Source: Candidatus Bipolaricaulota bacterium
Lineage (GTDB): Bacteria; Bipolaricaulota; Bipolaricaulia; RBG-16-55-9
Assembly: GCA_027021605.1 (NCBI GenBank)
Contig: JALUUA010000020.1
Span: 1 to 19,378, forward strand
Reading direction: 5' to 3'
DNA length: 19,378 nucleotides
Part shown: positions 7,010 through 13,363 of the stretch, piece by piece
Layout: each line of letters starts with the position of its first letter
Numbering within the stretch: the first letter of the stretch is position 1
The notes under the pieces: model-generated
Told to the model about the DNA's origin: nothing
Database searches by the model: none
What the model saw: the letters and a program-made list of their open reading frames with translations, nothing else
Program-made: the position numbers and the translations under genes

Positions 7010-7510
7010 TTACTTCACCTTGATCTCGATCGTCTCCGGCTTGCGGAGGGACTTCTTCAAGGGGACCTCGACCTTGAGGATCCCGTTCTCGAAGTGGGCC
7101 TCGATCTTCTTGGCGTTCTGGGCCGCCTCCTCCGGGAGCTGGAAGACCCGCTGGATCCGGCCGTAGCGGCGCCCCATGTAGTAGTAGTCCTCCTCGTCGA
7201 CCTCCTCCGTGCGCTTGACCTCGGCGGTGATCACCAAGCGGCCGTCCTGGACGCGCACGGAGACGTCGTCCTTGGTCACGCCGGGGAGCTCCGTCTCGAA
7301 GACGAGCTTGCCGTCCTTCTCGTAGATGTCGGTGGCCCCCCAGGAGAGGCGCCCTACCGGCCGCACGGTCGCGCGCTCCCGGTCGCCGTTGCCCGCGCTC
7401 ACGCCGAACCATGGGCCGAAGAGGCGATCCTCCAGCTCCTCGAAGTCGCGGCGGATCTCCTCCAGCAGCCGGAACGGGCTCCACCGATCGCGCAGCTCCA
7501 GCATCGCCAT
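7010..7510 (-). CDS. hsp20: Small heat shock protein, Hsp20/alpha-crystallin family
   Basis: An ATP-independent holdase chaperone that keeps unfolding proteins soluble in the cytosol under stress. The 166-residue protein has the alpha-crystallin domain: FETELPGVTKDDVSVRVQDG, then GRIQRVFQLPE and the conserved NGILKVEVPL strand, with a C-terminal IEIKV tail that fits the I-x-I motif used for oligomer assembly. The N-terminal arm (WSPFRLLEEIRRDFEELEDRLF) is typical of bacterial class A members. The start is ATG 7510, with AAGGAGGT seven bases upstream; an in-frame GTG at 7519 falls inside that ribosome site and is rejected. It is monocistronic by layout, with its own strong promoter and CIRCE operator, so heat induction through HrcA is predicted. 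Confidence 0.95.
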   Translation of the reverse strand: MAMLELRDRWSPFRLLEEIRRDFEELEDRLFGPWFGVSAGNGDRERATVRPVGRLSWGATDIYEKDGKLVFETELPGVTKDDVSVRVQDGRLVITAEVKRTEEVDEEDYYYMGRRYGRIQRVFQLPEEAAQNAKKIEAHFENGILKVEVPLKKSLRKPETIEIKVK

Positions 7511-7526
7511 CCGCCTCACCTCCTTT

Positions 7527-7553
7527 TTAGCAGTCTCATGTCTTGATTGCTAA
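7527..7553 (-). promoter_or_regulatory. CIRCE operator (HrcA binding site) in the hsp20 leader
   Basis: Plus-strand TTAGCAGTC (7527-7535), nine bases, GATTGCTAA (7545-7553). Both arms match the CIRCE consensus arms (TTAGCACTC and GAGTGCTAA) at eight of nine positions, with the exact nine-base spacing, and the arms pair with each other at eight of nine positions. It lies just downstream of the predicted transcription start and upstream of the ribosome site. The hrcA gene is not in the window. Confidence 0.9.
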
Positions 7554-7565
7554 TTCTTCGCCCGT

Positions 7566-7594
7566 ATTATACCGGCGCCGGGGCGGGCCGTCAA
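7566..7594 (-). promoter_or_regulatory. Near-consensus sigma70 promoter of hsp20
   Basis: On the minus strand: TTGACG (7594-7589), exactly 17 bases, TATAAT (7571-7566). Eleven of twelve box positions match consensus. The expected start near 7559 puts CIRCE at about +7 to +33, where HrcA would block early transcription. No heat-shock sigma motif was seen, which agrees with repressor control. Confidence 0.88.
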
Positions 7595-7600
7595 GGGTCG

Positions 7601-7630
7601 TTGGCAGTCCCGGTGTGAGTTTGCTAAATT
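7601..7630 (+). promoter_or_regulatory. Candidate promoter for the 37-residue membrane peptide gene
   Basis: TTGGCA (7601-7606), an 18-base spacer, TAAATT (7625-7630). The -35 box has five of six consensus matches and the -10 box four of six. It lies back to back with the hsp20 promoter, with six bases between the two -35 boxes. Confidence 0.4.
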
Positions 7631-7650
7631 GGGGGCGGGAGGTGAGCGCG

Positions 7651-7764
7651 GTGATCGGCGAGATCCTCGTGCTGTTGATCCTGTTGGGGATCTTGGTGCT
7701 GGCCCTGGGCACGATCTTCGGGGCGGATCTTACCCATCGCCCGCGGGGCCGGGCGCGGTCTTGA
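7651..7764 (+). CDS. Putative 37-residue single-span membrane peptide
   Basis: I do not recognise this peptide. The GTG at 7651 is preceded by GGGAGGTG at a normal distance. The product has one strongly hydrophobic helix (about residues 2-24, IGEILVLLILLGILVLALG), then FGADLTHRPRGRARS, a basic tail that would stay in the cytoplasm. Its stop (7762-7764) touches the ctaA stop on the other strand with no base between. The frame stays open upstream to 7543, but that part reads like non-coding sequence (Arg/Pro-rich) and would run across the hsp20 promoter. Its size and position beside oxidase genes recall small oxidase or assembly subunits, but this is only inference. It may also be a chance reading frame. 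Confidence 0.4.
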   Translation: MIGEILVLLILLGILVLALGTIFGADLTHRPRGRARS

Positions 7765-8649
7765 TCAAAGCTCCGCCCGCAGCGGGGCGGGCTGGGGGCG
7801 GGTCCGCAGGGCCGCGTGCGTGTAGGCGTAGACGAGCGTCCCCAGCAGCAGCAGGGCCACGGCCAGGTGCGTCGTGGTCACGTGGGGCTGAAGGAGCGTC
7901 TGCACGGAGAGGATCCCCAGCCCGATCTGGACCACGACGAGCACCAGGGCCAGGAGCCCCGCCCGCCGCAGGCCGGGCTCCCCCGCCAGGCGCCGAAGCC
8001 GCACCGCGGCGGCGTGGACGAGCCCCAGCACGACGAGCGCCATCAGTCGGTGGAGGAAGTGCACCGTCACCGAGAGGTACTCCGAGGGCCAGCAGACAAT
8101 GGGGTGGGGGCAGGCGAGCCCCGCCCCGATGTGGCGCACGTACGCGCCCAGCACCATCTGAAGGAAGGTCGCGAGCGCCGCAGCCCCCAGCAGCCCCAGG
8201 GGCAACGGGGGGCCGCCCGCGGCCGCGGGGGTGGGCGACGCGGACGGGGATTGGACGACAAAAAGCGCGATGAGCACGGCGAAGAGGGCCGTCCCCACCG
8301 CCAGGTGGGCCGTCGAGACGGCCGGGGGCAGCTCCAGCCGCACGGTGATCGCCCCCAGAACGACCTGAACGGCGAGCAGGACGAGGGCCCCGGCCGCCAG
8401 CGCGGGGCTCCTCCGCCAGGCGACGAGTCCGGCCCCCAGCACCAGGAGGCCCGTGATCGCGGCCACCAGCCGGTGGAGCCACTCCCAGAAGACCTCGGGC
8501 GAGTCGAAGGAGGGGATCCAGCGGCTGTTGCAGCGCGGCCACTCGTCCCCGCAGCCCAGCCCCGAACCTGTGGCGCTCACCAGGCCCCCGAGGACCATCA
8601 GGAGGAACACGCCGACGATCGCGCTTGCGGTTAACGCTCTTTGGGCCAT
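7765..8649 (-). CDS. ctaA: Heme A synthase (COX15/CtaA family)
   Basis: Converts heme O to heme A in the membrane by oxidising a methyl group, supplying the aa3 oxidase encoded just upstream. The 294-residue protein has eight predicted helices in two homologous halves. Heme-ligand histidines are visible in E56-x-x-H59-R60 (EWLHRL), H115 (STAHLAVG), H197/H200 (VHFLHRLM) and H261 (TTTHLAVA). A cysteine pair lies in each extracellular loop: C33 and C40 (GCGDEWPRC), and C180 and C186 (ACPHPIVC), as in type B enzymes of Bacillus. The start is ATG 8649, inside the last 19 bases of the preceding gene, so translation is probably coupled. It is the last gene of the oxidase cluster, with no terminator space before the convergent peptide gene. 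Confidence 0.93.
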   Translation of the reverse strand: MAQRALTASAIVGVFLLMVLGGLVSATGSGLGCGDEWPRCNSRWIPSFDSPEVFWEWLHRLVAAITGLLVLGAGLVAWRRSPALAAGALVLLAVQVVLGAITVRLELPPAVSTAHLAVGTALFAVLIALFVVQSPSASPTPAAAGGPPLPLGLLGAAALATFLQMVLGAYVRHIGAGLACPHPIVCWPSEYLSVTVHFLHRLMALVVLGLVHAAAVRLRRLAGEPGLRRAGLLALVLVVVQIGLGILSVQTLLQPHVTTTHLAVALLLLGTLVYAYTHAALRTRPQPAPLRAEL

Positions 8650-8927
8650 GAGTTCAATTCCCTCTTGGGCCCCCCTTCGTCGTCCCCCCGCTCGGCATCC
8701 GCGGCCCGCACGGCCTTGTAGATTCTATACCCCAGGAGCCCGAAAAGCACATACGGCACGAGAACGATCAGGTAGAGGGCCCAAGCGTTGGGGCCAAAGA
8801 GGTCGTCAATCCCCTGGCGCAGGTCGTGGTGGGCCCACGCCGTCTCCCCCAACAGCGCGACGGCAAGCCCCACCGCCCCCCCAATCGGCACGGTCGGCCC
8901 AGGACGGCGGCTTCGGCTTCGGGTCAT
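8631..8927 (-). CDS. Unidentified 98-residue membrane protein between oxidase subunit IV and ctaA
   Basis: I do not recognise a family. The N-terminus is basic (MTRSRSRRPGP), followed by a hydrophobic stretch ending in LGETAWAHH, which could be a signal peptide with cleavage after AWA or a first membrane helix. A short polar loop follows (HHDLRQGIDDLFGPN), then a second helix (WALYLIVLVPYVLFGLLGYRIY, about residues 49-70) and a charged cytoplasmic tail. The start is ATG 8927, with GGAGGGGAGG directly upstream; its stop overlaps the ctaA start by 19 bases and it follows subunit IV by 26 bases. Position and topology suggest a small oxidase subunit or an assembly protein; the paired histidines at the outer membrane face could bind metal or heme. 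That function is inference. Confidence 0.75.
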   Translation of the reverse strand: MTRSRSRRPGPTVPIGGAVGLAVALLGETAWAHHDLRQGIDDLFGPNAWALYLIVLVPYVLFGLLGYRIYKAVRAADAERGDDEGGPKRELNSWPKER

Positions 8928-8953
8928 GGCCTCCCCTCCTCCCCCGCTCGCAG

Positions 8954-9286
8954 CTATCCCCCGTAGAAGAGCGTCCGGATGTCCCGGACGTAGACCCCTT
9001 CGCCGATGGCGAAGACGACCAGCGCGATGAGCAACAGCAGCGGGAGGAGCACGGTGTAGACGAGGCTGGGGCGCTCGAACTTAAGGTGCATGTAGTACCC
9101 CACGCCCAGCCAAGCCTGGACGAGCGCCAGGAGCAGCAGCAACGCCCGCCGCAGCCCGACCGGCTCGATCTTCAGCAGGAAGATCCCGTAGAGGAGGACG
9201 CTGATCGTCAGGATGGCCACCCAGGCCCGGACCAGCGTGCCCACGGCGTACGCCTCGGCGCGTTCGTTCGGGTTGCGTTCGCCCAT
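8954..9286 (-). CDS. coxD: Cytochrome c oxidase subunit IV (prokaryotic)
   Basis: A 110-residue protein with three membrane helices: VGTLVRAWVAILTISVLLYG, then RALLLLLALVQAWLGVGYYM and VYTVLLPLLLLIALVVFAIG. The YYMHLKFERPS segment after helix two matches the MHLK signature of the prokaryotic subunit IV family (CtaF/CoxD). It is an accessory subunit of the membrane oxidase and is thought to help stability rather than catalysis. The start is ATG 9286, eleven bases after the subunit III stop; a longer frame upstream exists only as a shadow of the subunit III gene. The order II-I-III-III-IV supports the assignment. Confidence 0.85.
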   Translation of the reverse strand: MGERNPNERAEAYAVGTLVRAWVAILTISVLLYGIFLLKIEPVGLRRALLLLLALVQAWLGVGYYMHLKFERPSLVYTVLLPLLLLIALVVFAIGEGVYVRDIRTLFYGG

Positions 9287-9297
9287 AAGCACCACCC

Positions 9298-9951
9298 TCA
9301 CCAGAGATAGAGCAGGGTAAAGAGGAAGATCCACACGATGTCCACGAAGCCCCAGTACAGCCCGGCGATCTCGACGGGGCCGTAGTCCCCGCGGCGCTCG
9401 TAGACCCCCCGGGCGATCCGGACTGCCACGATCGCCAGATAGAGCACCCCGATGGAGACGTGGAGCCCGTGGAAGCCCGTGAGCATGAAGAACGAGGCCC
9501 CGAACTGGGGCGCACCCCAGGGGTTGGCCCAGGGGCGGACGCCCTCCCGCAGGAGGTTGGTCCACTCCACCGCCTGCATCCCGACGAAGATCGCCCCCAG
9601 CAGGGCGGTGAGGCCCACAAAGAGGGCTGCGCGCTTGCGGTCGCCCCGGAAGCCGTAGGCGACGCCCAAGGCCATCGTCCCCCCGCTGCTCATCAAGATA
9701 AGCGTCATCAGGAACACGAAGAGCAGGGGGACCTCCGCGCCCCCGACGTGCAGGGCGAACACCTTCCCCGTGTCGGGCCAGGGCAGGGTTGCCGCCGCCC
9801 GGGCGGCCAGGTAGCTGATGAGAAACGTCCCGAAGACGAACGCGTCCCCCAGGATGAAGAGCCACATCATCGCCTTGCCCCAGCTCATGGGGAAGGTGCG
9901 CCGATCCGCGGCCCAGTCGGCCTTAAGCCCCCGAAGCGCCTCTTGCTCCAT
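9298..9951 (-). CDS. coxC: Cytochrome c oxidase subunit III (second copy)
   Basis: A 217-residue five-helix membrane subunit of the heme-copper oxidase. Conserved subunit III segments are WGKAMMWLFILGDAFVFGTF at the first helix, FFMLTGFHGLHVSIGVLYLA in the middle, and the C-terminal AGLYWGFVDIVWIFLFTLLY, which is the family ending (YWHFVDVVW). The start is ATG 9951 with GAGGACGGG upstream. Subunit III binds lipid and keeps proton uptake active over many turnovers. The gene follows another subunit III-like gene after 34 bases. This copy is closer to the canonical family than the preceding one. Confidence 0.92.
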   Translation of the reverse strand: MEQEALRGLKADWAADRRTFPMSWGKAMMWLFILGDAFVFGTFLISYLAARAAATLPWPDTGKVFALHVGGAEVPLLFVFLMTLILMSSGGTMALGVAYGFRGDRKRAALFVGLTALLGAIFVGMQAVEWTNLLREGVRPWANPWGAPQFGASFFMLTGFHGLHVSIGVLYLAIVAVRIARGVYERRGDYGPVEIAGLYWGFVDIVWIFLFTLLYLW

Positions 9952-9985
9952 CCCGTCCTCGCCTCCTCCGTTGTGTTGCGCTCGA

Positions 9986-10657
9986 TCAGGTCAGCCAGAA
10001 GAGCCCCAGCATCGCGGCCCAGACCCCGAGCAAGAAGTGCCAGTAGGTCGCGGCCAGCTCGATGCGCAGCGGGGCCGCGGGCTCCCAGGCGCGGAACATC
10101 CGAACCGTGGCGCGGCCCCAAACGAGGAGCCCCCCGAGCACGTGGAGCCCGTGCAGGGCCGTCAGCAGGTAGAAGAAGCTGCTCGCCGGGTTGGTGGCCA
10201 GGAAGTACCCCCACGCGGCGAGCCTCCCCCAAGCCAGGAGCTGCCCCACCACGAACAGCAGCGCAAACGCCCCCCCCAGGATCCAGGCCCCGCGCGCCGT
10301 GGCCACCTCCCGGGCGCGCGCCGCCCGGCGGGCCACCTCCAGCGCGAGGCTCCCCAGCAGGAGCCACAGGGTGTTCACCCACAGGATGCCGGGCTTCGGA
10401 AGGTGCTCCCAGTCGGGCAGGCCCATGCGCACCAGGTAGGCGCTCCCGACGAGCGCGAAGAGCATCGTCGCAGCGGCCAGAAAGAGCCACAGCCCCAGCT
10501 TCGCCGTGGGAAAGGGGAGCGCCCCGTGGGACGGGGAGAAGCCCCGGCCGTCGCCGTCCCCGCCGCGGCCGTTCCACCGCAGCGGGGGAGGGATTGCGGG
10601 CCCCTGGGACTTGAGATTGGGCTTCGCGTCCGCGTCCGCGAGCACCGGAGCGCTCAT
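9986..10657 (-). CDS. Cytochrome c oxidase subunit III-like protein (first copy)
   Basis: A 223-residue protein of the subunit III family. The first 45 or so residues are polar, rich in Pro and Gly and predicted cytoplasmic. Five helices follow, starting with KLGLWLFLAAATMLFALVGS, then FFYLLTALHGLHVLGGLLVW and the ending ATYWHFLLGVWAAMLGLFWL. The HGLHV and TYWHF motifs match those of the next gene, but the two proteins differ over most of their length, so they are diverged paralogues and not a recent duplication. The ATG overlaps the stop codon of subunit I by four bases (ATGA), a sign of translational coupling. It probably takes part in the same oxidase complex; whether both copies sit in one complex is unknown. 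Confidence 0.85.
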   Translation of the reverse strand: MSAPVLADADAKPNLKSQGPAIPPPLRWNGRGGDGDGRGFSPSHGALPFPTAKLGLWLFLAAATMLFALVGSAYLVRMGLPDWEHLPKPGILWVNTLWLLLGSLALEVARRAARAREVATARGAWILGGAFALLFVVGQLLAWGRLAAWGYFLATNPASSFFYLLTALHGLHVLGGLLVWGRATVRMFRAWEPAAPLRIELAATYWHFLLGVWAAMLGLFWLT

Positions 10658-12459
10658 GCGCCCGACCCCTCCTCGGGTTGCGGTTCCGACTTCGCGGCCT
10701 TCGCAGCCTTCGCGGCCGCGGCGGGCTGGGGCTCGGGCTCGGTCTGGGGGACGAAGTCGCGGGGCGCGCCGGGGAGGCTGTAGTCGTAGGCCCAGCGGTG
10801 CACCACGGGCAGCTCAGGCCCCCAGTTCCCGTGCGGCGGCGGGGTGGTGGGCGTCTGCCACTCCAGGGTCGTGGCCCCCCAGGGGTTGCCCTCGGCCCGC
10901 TTCCCGCGCAGCGCGCTCCAGATCATGTTAAAGACGAACAGCAGCTGGGCGGCGCCCACGGCCAGCGCCGCCACGGTCATCAGGACGTTGAGGCCCTGCA
11001 CGGAGGGGGGCAGGGTCTCCACGGCCGCAAAGGAGAAGTACCGCCGCGGAAGCCCCATAAAGCCCATCCAGTACATGGGGAAGAAGATCAAGTACGCGCC
11101 CACGAACGTCACCCAAAAGTGCACCTTCCCCAGCGTCTCGTTGTACATCCTCCCCACGGCCTTGGGGAACCAATGATAGATCCCCGCCAGGATGGCGAAG
11201 ATGGCGGAGACCCCCATCACCAGGTGGAAGTGGCCCACGACGAAGTAGGTGTCGTGGAGCGGGACGTCCGCGATCACGTTCCCCAGGAAGAGGCCCGTAA
11301 GCCCCCCGGCCACGAACGTGCTCACGAACCCGATGGCGAACAGCATCGGGGTGGGAAAGCGCAAATTCCCCCGCCACAGCGTGAGCAGCCAGTTGTACGT
11401 CTTGACCGCCGAGGGGATGGCGATCACCACGGTGGCGGCGGCGAACCAGAACCCGAAATAGGGGTTCATCCCGCTCACGAACATGTGGTGGGCCCACACC
11501 ACGAAGCTGATCCCCCCGATGGCCAACAGCGCCCACACCATCGCCCGATACCCGAAGATCGGCTTGCGGGCGTGGTTGGCCAAGATGTCCGAGACGAGCC
11601 CCATCGCGGGCAGGATCACGATGTAGACCTCGGGATGGCCGAAGTACCAGAACAAGTGCTGGAACAACAGCGGGTTGCCCCCCTCGCGCCCGAGCTGCTG
11701 GCCGAAGACGTTGACGATGGGGATGAAGAAGCTCGTCCCAAACAGGCTGTCGAGCAGGAGCATCACGCCGCCGACGAAGAGGGCGGGAAACGCCAAAAGG
11801 GCCAGGACGGCCCCGACAAAGATCCCCCACACGGAGAGCGGCAGGCGCATGAGGGTCATGCCCTGAGTGCGCAGCTGCAGCACCGTGGTGATGTAGTTGA
11901 GGCTGCCCATCGTCCCCGAGGCCACGAAGACGGCGATGGAGAGGAGCAGCAGCCGAACCCCCCAGCCCGCGCCGGGGGAGGCGCCCTCCAAGACAGATTG
12001 AGGCGGGTAGAGGGTCCAGCCCGCCCCCGAGGCCCCGCCCGCCACGAAGAACGCCGCGAACAGCAGGATCACGGAGACGAAGTACGTCCAATAGCTGAGC
12101 ATGTTCAAGAAGGGGAAGGCCATGTCGCGGGTGCCGATCATGAGCGGGATCAGGTAGTTGCCGAAGCCCCCCAGCAGCAGGGCCGTAAGGAGGTAAATGA
12201 CCATGATCATCCCGTGCTGGGTCATGAACTGCAAGTACGAGTCCGGCTGCACGATCGACACGCTGCCGGGGAATCCCAACTGCAGGCGGATCAGCCAGCT
12301 GAAGACGAGCCCCACGGCCCCCACCAGGAGGGCGGTCACCGTGTACTGGATCGCGATGACTTTGTGGTCCTGGCTGAAGACGTACTTCGTCCAGAAGCTC
12401 GTCGGCTCGTGGGCGTGATGGAGCCCGCTTTCGGCGTGCTTTGCGGAAGTCCCCCCCAT
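10654..12459 (-). CDS. coxA: Cytochrome c oxidase subunit I (aa3-type, A1 family)
   Basis: The catalytic subunit that reduces oxygen to water and pumps protons; 601 residues with twelve core helices. Visible ligands are H82 and H412 for the low-spin heme, H410 for the high-spin heme, and H275, H324, H325 for copper B, with Y279 available for the His-Tyr crosslink. The motif GHPEVY with E277 marks the A1 family. D112 (TRDMAFPFLNML) starts the D proton channel and K353 (SAVKTYNWL) the K channel, so both are intact. The C-terminal tail after about residue 575 is Ala/Lys/Pro-rich and poorly conserved. The start is ATG 12459 with GGGGGGAG seven bases upstream, 37 bases after coxB. The stop overlaps the next start. 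Confidence 0.98.
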   Translation of the reverse strand: MGGTSAKHAESGLHHAHEPTSFWTKYVFSQDHKVIAIQYTVTALLVGAVGLVFSWLIRLQLGFPGSVSIVQPDSYLQFMTQHGMIMVIYLLTALLLGGFGNYLIPLMIGTRDMAFPFLNMLSYWTYFVSVILLFAAFFVAGGASGAGWTLYPPQSVLEGASPGAGWGVRLLLLSIAVFVASGTMGSLNYITTVLQLRTQGMTLMRLPLSVWGIFVGAVLALLAFPALFVGGVMLLLDSLFGTSFFIPIVNVFGQQLGREGGNPLLFQHLFWYFGHPEVYIVILPAMGLVSDILANHARKPIFGYRAMVWALLAIGGISFVVWAHHMFVSGMNPYFGFWFAAATVVIAIPSAVKTYNWLLTLWRGNLRFPTPMLFAIGFVSTFVAGGLTGLFLGNVIADVPLHDTYFVVGHFHLVMGVSAIFAILAGIYHWFPKAVGRMYNETLGKVHFWVTFVGAYLIFFPMYWMGFMGLPRRYFSFAAVETLPPSVQGLNVLMTVAALAVGAAQLLFVFNMIWSALRGKRAEGNPWGATTLEWQTPTTPPPHGNWGPELPVVHRWAYDYSLPGAPRDFVPQTEPEPQPAAAAKAAKAAKSEPQPEEGSGA

Positions 12460-12496
12460 GGTTTTCTCCCCCCGTTTTCTGCCTCGCTTGCCCGCG

Positions 12497-13309
12497 CTAA
12501 TCCTGCGCCGGGACGAAGGCTTGCGAGACGGTCGTTTGCCTGCGGAGCCAATCCTGGAACTCCGCCTCGGATTCCACGACGATGGAGCTCTTCATGTTGA
12601 AGTGGCCGATCCCGCACAGCTCCGCGCATAAAAGCTCGAAGGTGCCCGTCTTCTCGGGAACGAACCAGACCTGGGTGAGGAGCCCGGGCACGGCGTCCAT
12701 CTTCACGCGGAACTCCCGAACGTAGACGCTGTGGAGGACGTCCTTGGCCCGGATCTTGAACAGCACGGGACGTCCCACGGGCAGGTGGAGCGGGCTTCCG
12801 GGGAAGACGAGCACGTCGTCCCCGGCCTTGGGATCGGAGGTGTCCACCCCGAAGGGGTTCTGGGCGAAGAGTTCGGGGTCGGCGCGGCCCAGCTCCCCGT
12901 CCGCGCCGGGCAGGCGATAGCCCCAGGCCCACTGCTGCCCCAGCACCTCGACGACCAGGGGGTCCGGGGGCGGCTGGATGAAGCGGGAGTAGACGAAGAG
13001 CCCCGGCGCGAGCAGGATGACGATTCCCAGCGCGGTCACCCCGATGAGGAGCTTCTCCAGCTTGGGGTTGTCCGGGATGAACTCGGCCCGCTTCGCCCGA
13101 GCCCTCCGGTAGCGGACGACGAAGTACGCGATGACGGCGTGGACGGCCACGAAGGCGATCCCGGTGATCACCAACGTGATCACCAGCATCATGTCGATGG
13201 CCCCCCAGTTGGAGGCGAGCGGCGGCAGCCACCAGATCCCGAGCACGGTGACCCCCACCGCGGCCGCTACCAGCAGAACGATCACGATTGCGAGTGCCGG
13301 ACCCTGCAT
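12497..13309 (-). CDS. coxB: Cytochrome c oxidase subunit II
   Basis: Receives electrons from cytochrome c through the binuclear CuA centre on the outer face of the membrane. The 270-residue protein has helices at about residues 5-27, 38-66 and 88-108. The CuA domain holds all ligands: H193 (DVLHSVYV), C228, E230, C232, H236 and M239 in C-x3-C-x3-H-x2-M. QQWAWGY around residue 127 is the aromatic electron-entry patch. There is no fused cytochrome c domain, so the enzyme is aa3 rather than caa3. An insertion (about residues 135-165) separates the aromatic patch from the rest of the cupredoxin fold. The start is ATG 13309; no lipobox cysteine is seen. A candidate promoter directly before the ATG suggests it begins the oxidase operon. 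Confidence 0.97.
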   Translation of the reverse strand: MQGPALAIVIVLLVAAAVGVTVLGIWWLPPLASNWGAIDMMLVITLVITGIAFVAVHAVIAYFVVRYRRARAKRAEFIPDNPKLEKLLIGVTALGIVILLAPGLFVYSRFIQPPPDPLVVEVLGQQWAWGYRLPGADGELGRADPELFAQNPFGVDTSDPKAGDDVLVFPGSPLHLPVGRPVLFKIRAKDVLHSVYVREFRVKMDAVPGLLTQVWFVPEKTGTFELLCAELCGIGHFNMKSSIVVESEAEFQDWLRRQTTVSQAFVPAQD

Positions 13310-13316
13310 GGCTAAG

Positions 13317-13346
13317 ATTGTAGCCGATGGCCGCCGGCACGTGCAA
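13317..13346 (-). promoter_or_regulatory. Candidate leaderless promoter of the oxidase operon
   Basis: On the minus strand: TTGCAC (13346-13341), 18 bases, TACAAT (13322-13317), then seven bases to the coxB ATG. The -10 box has five of six consensus matches; the -35 box is weak, with three. Transcription would begin at or next to the ATG. No Shine-Dalgarno sequence is visible in the seven bases. The same TACAAT box precedes ctaB and the AcuB-like gene. Confidence 0.5.
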
Positions 13347-13363
13347 ATAGGTTGCGTTCGCCC

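Noticed and set aside
5601..7166. 521-codon plus-strand frame opposite ctaM, ctaB and hsp20
   Set aside because: The protein is a charged, Pro/Gly/Gln-rich shadow crossing three real genes and their promoter region.
10678..12600. Long plus-strand open frame (640 codons) opposite coxA
   Set aside because: It is a mirror of coxA in GC-rich DNA, rich in His, Gly, Glu and Arg with no domain or hydrophobic pattern, and coxA has all catalytic residues.
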